Translations under genes and position numbers: made by a program
NCBI GenBank assembly: GCA_963932145.1
Contig: OZ010586.1
Location: 74,541,587 to 74,605,586 of the forward strand
DNA: 64,000 bases
Source: Acanthosepion lycidas
Taxonomy: Eukaryota > Mollusca > Cephalopoda > Sepiida > Sepiidae
Direction: 5' to 3'
Notes under the pieces: model-generated
The model's input: the letters and a program-made list of their open reading frames with translations, nothing else
What the model was told of the DNA's origin: nothing
Database searches by the model: none
Part shown: piece after piece, positions 62,098 to 64,000 of the stretch
Layout of the letters: each line of letters begins with the position of its first letter
Numbering within the stretch: the stretch's first letter is position 1

Positions 62098-62837
62098 CAG
62101 GGTGTTTCAAAAAGAATACGCCAAAATCATCACGTGATGTGTCAATAACGAAAAAAAATTACAAATCTCTAGCATGAACACATGTGTTGTATATACATTC
62201 AAGTTTCATTTCATGTTTTATAAGTGCTCAATGTGGCCACCACCGGCAGCGTGGACAACATCAAGCCGATATAAGAATTCCTCCCAAACGCGCCTCAGCA
62301 TGTCACGGTCCACCGTGTTGATTGCAGCTGTTATTCGATCTTTCAAGTCATCGATACTTGCTGGAAGTGCCTGAACATAAACTTGGTCTTCAACATACCA
62401 CCACAAGAAAAAGTCACACACAGTGAGGTCGGGGATCTGGCAGGCCAAGCACAGAGAGCAAGGTCTTTAGCATCTCTCCCCACAATCCATCGCTGAGGCA
62501 CGTTTTCATTCAGATAAGCACTAACCCCGAGATGCCAATGGGGTGGTGCTCCATCTTGCTGAAAAATGAAGTCATTCGAATCTGCCTGTATTGTGACAAT
62601 GGCGTTTGTTTTCGCGTATTCAAGCACGCAAAACGCCTTCTGCTGAGGAGTCGCGATTTTGATTGATCTTCCCACAATTCAGCTGCACCGGAAGTTATAC
62701 TAACGACAACGGTGAAACAGACATCCAATCAAACTTTGATAACTACTCTATCAAATATAACCACTGAGTCCACTACAATGCTATAGACCTGAAAAAACAG
62801 CGCAATGATTTTGACGTATTCTTTTTGAAACACCCTG
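62098..62837 (-). mobile_element. Non-autonomous mariner-type transposon, 740 bp, inserted in LINE A
   Basis: Ends CAGGGTGTTTCAAAAAGAAT and its exact complement, with TA at 62096-62097 and 62838-62839. The inverted repeats extend for over 30 bp (through CCAAAATCAT, with one indel). Removal of the element plus one TA restores the LINE A reading. Contains a deleted transposase. Confidence 0.93.
62218..62690 (-). pseudogene. Tc1/mariner-superfamily transposase, internally deleted
   Basis: Minus strand: KIATPQQKAFCVLEYAKTNA (start of the N-terminal domain), then a jump straight to DFIFQQDGAPPHWHLGVSAY with the second catalytic Asp (QQDGAPPH), LNENVPQRWIVGRDA, ALCAWPARSP, a one-base frameshift near 62440, PDLTVCDFFLWWYVEDQVYV with the third Asp, and DMLRRVWEEFLYRLDVVHAA to GGGHIEHL and stop at 62218. 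Over half of the protein, including the first catalytic Asp, is deleted. The remaining parts are well kept, so the loss is recent. Confidence 0.9.
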
Positions 62838-63350
62838 TATTTATAGATTCTTGAAAAAATCCAAAAAGGATCAGCAGTATTATTAGTCCCGACCTGGCGT
62901 CTCAGCTTCAGTGACTTTCCCACCACCGTAATGTTGTCACCCCTTGCTTTTTCTATAAATACTTTCATGGCAACTTCTTGGATGACACCATTGCTATGAC
63001 ACATAGACTTTATCAATTTAAGTGCAGTACTAGATTGGCCGTGAGGTCCCATCAATTTACAGTTGAGTTGGCTAGAAGGAACCGTAAGTTCTATGTTAAC
63101 AGTTTCTTTTCTCGCTCATCTCGCCTATGGAACTCTATCCGGTCCCATGCTTTTCAGTCACCTTTAATCAAACATTTAATAAAAATTTTAAATGCAATGT
63201 CAATCGCTATCTACTGTCTTCCTGATGAGGCATCTATTATTCTCGCTCTTTGGTAATATTTCTGGTTTCTAATTCTTCCACACCCAGTAACCCCTTGTGC
63301 TTTAGTGGCTTTACGGCCTTGCTTGGGGTCAATTCAATTAAAAAAAATCT
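62838..63350 (+). pseudogene. LINE A fragment, part 3, with 3' tail
   Basis: Frames: LEKIQKGSAVLLVPTW-type debris, then 62978-63256: YQFKCSTRLAVRSHQFTVEL, ARRNRKFYVNSFFSRSSRLW, NSIRSHAF. Ends with the conserved tail CCCCTTGTGCTTTAGTGGC and CCTTGCTTGGGGTCAATT at 63285-63335, then A-rich. Confidence 0.88.
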
Positions 63351-63899
63351 TGTTTAGTTCTTTAGTACTGATCAATTTTTGCTAACCATCTCTGGTCCAA
63401 GGATTTTACTCGCAAGTTTTTATGTCATAAAACTCACAGACCAACGCTTTATTACACTAGGCTATTGCCTAGTTGGACAATCCTGTGGAGGCGTTAAGAA
63501 ATATCTGATCTTCCGGTTGTATATAAACGCTGCCTAAGATCAATGGTGAAAATAGGCTTTGAGCGAGTAAAGCTTGAGGGTCTTGGCGAAGGCCATCCTT
63601 CTTTGAACACATTGGCGCTACAGAATCACAAGCAAAGAAATTTACCAAATAAGAGAAAACATCTGACATAAAGACTTTCAGCATCAACACCAACTAAAAT
63701 GGATATCGCATGTAACCGGAAGAGAAAATAAAATGCTGACATTCCACACTACTTTAAATAAACTAGTCGGAAGGAAACCTCCATGATTACTGGCAAAAGT
63801 AACAACAGCTACTGGAATTGATGAAGCTATTTTTCTGAAAAAAATGTTTTAAGAGAAATATTTCGGTCTTTCGCTACACAAATTATCTCTGGAGCGGTC

Positions 63900-63900
<1 letters not shown>
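63351..63900 (+). pseudogene. Unassigned, with a weak LINE C fragment
   Basis: Near 63690-63780, frames read NGYRM or WISHVTGRENKMLTFHTT then LNKLVGRKPP, similar to the RWxGHVxR and LVGGKRxxGxP stretch of LINE C-type ends. Before that nothing is readable. Confidence 0.45.

Positions 63901-63941
<41 letters not shown>
63901..63941. repeat. (TA)n microsatellite
   Basis: Pure TA near the window end. Confidence 0.97.
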
Positions 63942-63945
<4 letters not shown>

Positions 63946-64000
63946 AAATATAGTCTTAAGGTGTGCTATATTTATGGGATAAAGTGCTCAATATCAGAGA

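Noticed and set aside
63225-63250. CTGATGAGGCATC as hammerhead 5' box
   Set aside because: It is LINE A coding or 3' sequence with no GAAA box or stem following.

Overview
The window is non-coding-looking, repeat-saturated animal DNA. I find no prokaryotic signal, no rRNA operon, no CRISPR array and no convincing intact host gene. Very long (TA)n, (GT)n and (CT)n tracts, tRNA- and 5S-rRNA-headed SINEs, several LINE lineages, Penelope-like retroelement (PLE) debris and mariner-type DNA transposons together suggest a mollusc, most likely an octopus or other coleoid cephalopod. The species call is inference from my memory of how such genomes look; I ran no search.

Layout. 0-5 kb: a decayed LINE ('LINE A'), then microsatellites and a foldback element interrupted by a SINE with a clear target-site duplication. 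5-17 kb: SINEs, a degenerate 2-kb mariner (7.68-9.67 kb) holding a SINE pair, alternating LINE fragments, 5S/tRNA SINEs and a second mariner (16.26-17.12 kb). 18-34 kb: a 125-bp tandem repeat, a large AT-rich foldback (24.5-25.9 kb), four palindromic or inverted-repeat MITEs, SINEs and a PLE 3' end. 34-41 kb: long LINE pieces, one LINE nested in another (37.1-38.2 kb), a 133-bp hairpin, an inverted PLE pair, and a tRNA-headed SINE carrying what reads as a complete hammerhead ribozyme (40,897-40,937). 41.7-43.4 kb: a 22-bp minisatellite. 44-55 kb: LINE and SINE fragments, triplicated PLE C-termini, an 850-bp CA/TA tract, a LINE with a nuclease-like tail, and a mariner transposase split by a MITE. 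55.6-57.1 kb: a GC-rich island with a TATA-like box and short ORF of unknown nature. 58-64 kb: PLE 3' ends, Helitron-like repeats, a possible 3'-terminal exon (60,769-61,021), and a LINE interrupted by both a SINE and a deleted mariner.

How it fits together. Nearly every protein-like stretch is a transposase or reverse-transcriptase remnant with stops and frameshifts. The most interesting layer is RNA-level. One canonical hammerhead core and one half core lie directly after tRNA-like SINE heads, and about ten looser hammerhead-like hairpins (CTGANGA, spacer, stem, GAAA) recur, several of them just downstream of PLE coding ends. Five MADE1-like mariner MITEs with near-perfect hairpins and TA duplications have inserted into a LINE, a mariner and a TA microsatellite, giving a readable relative chronology.
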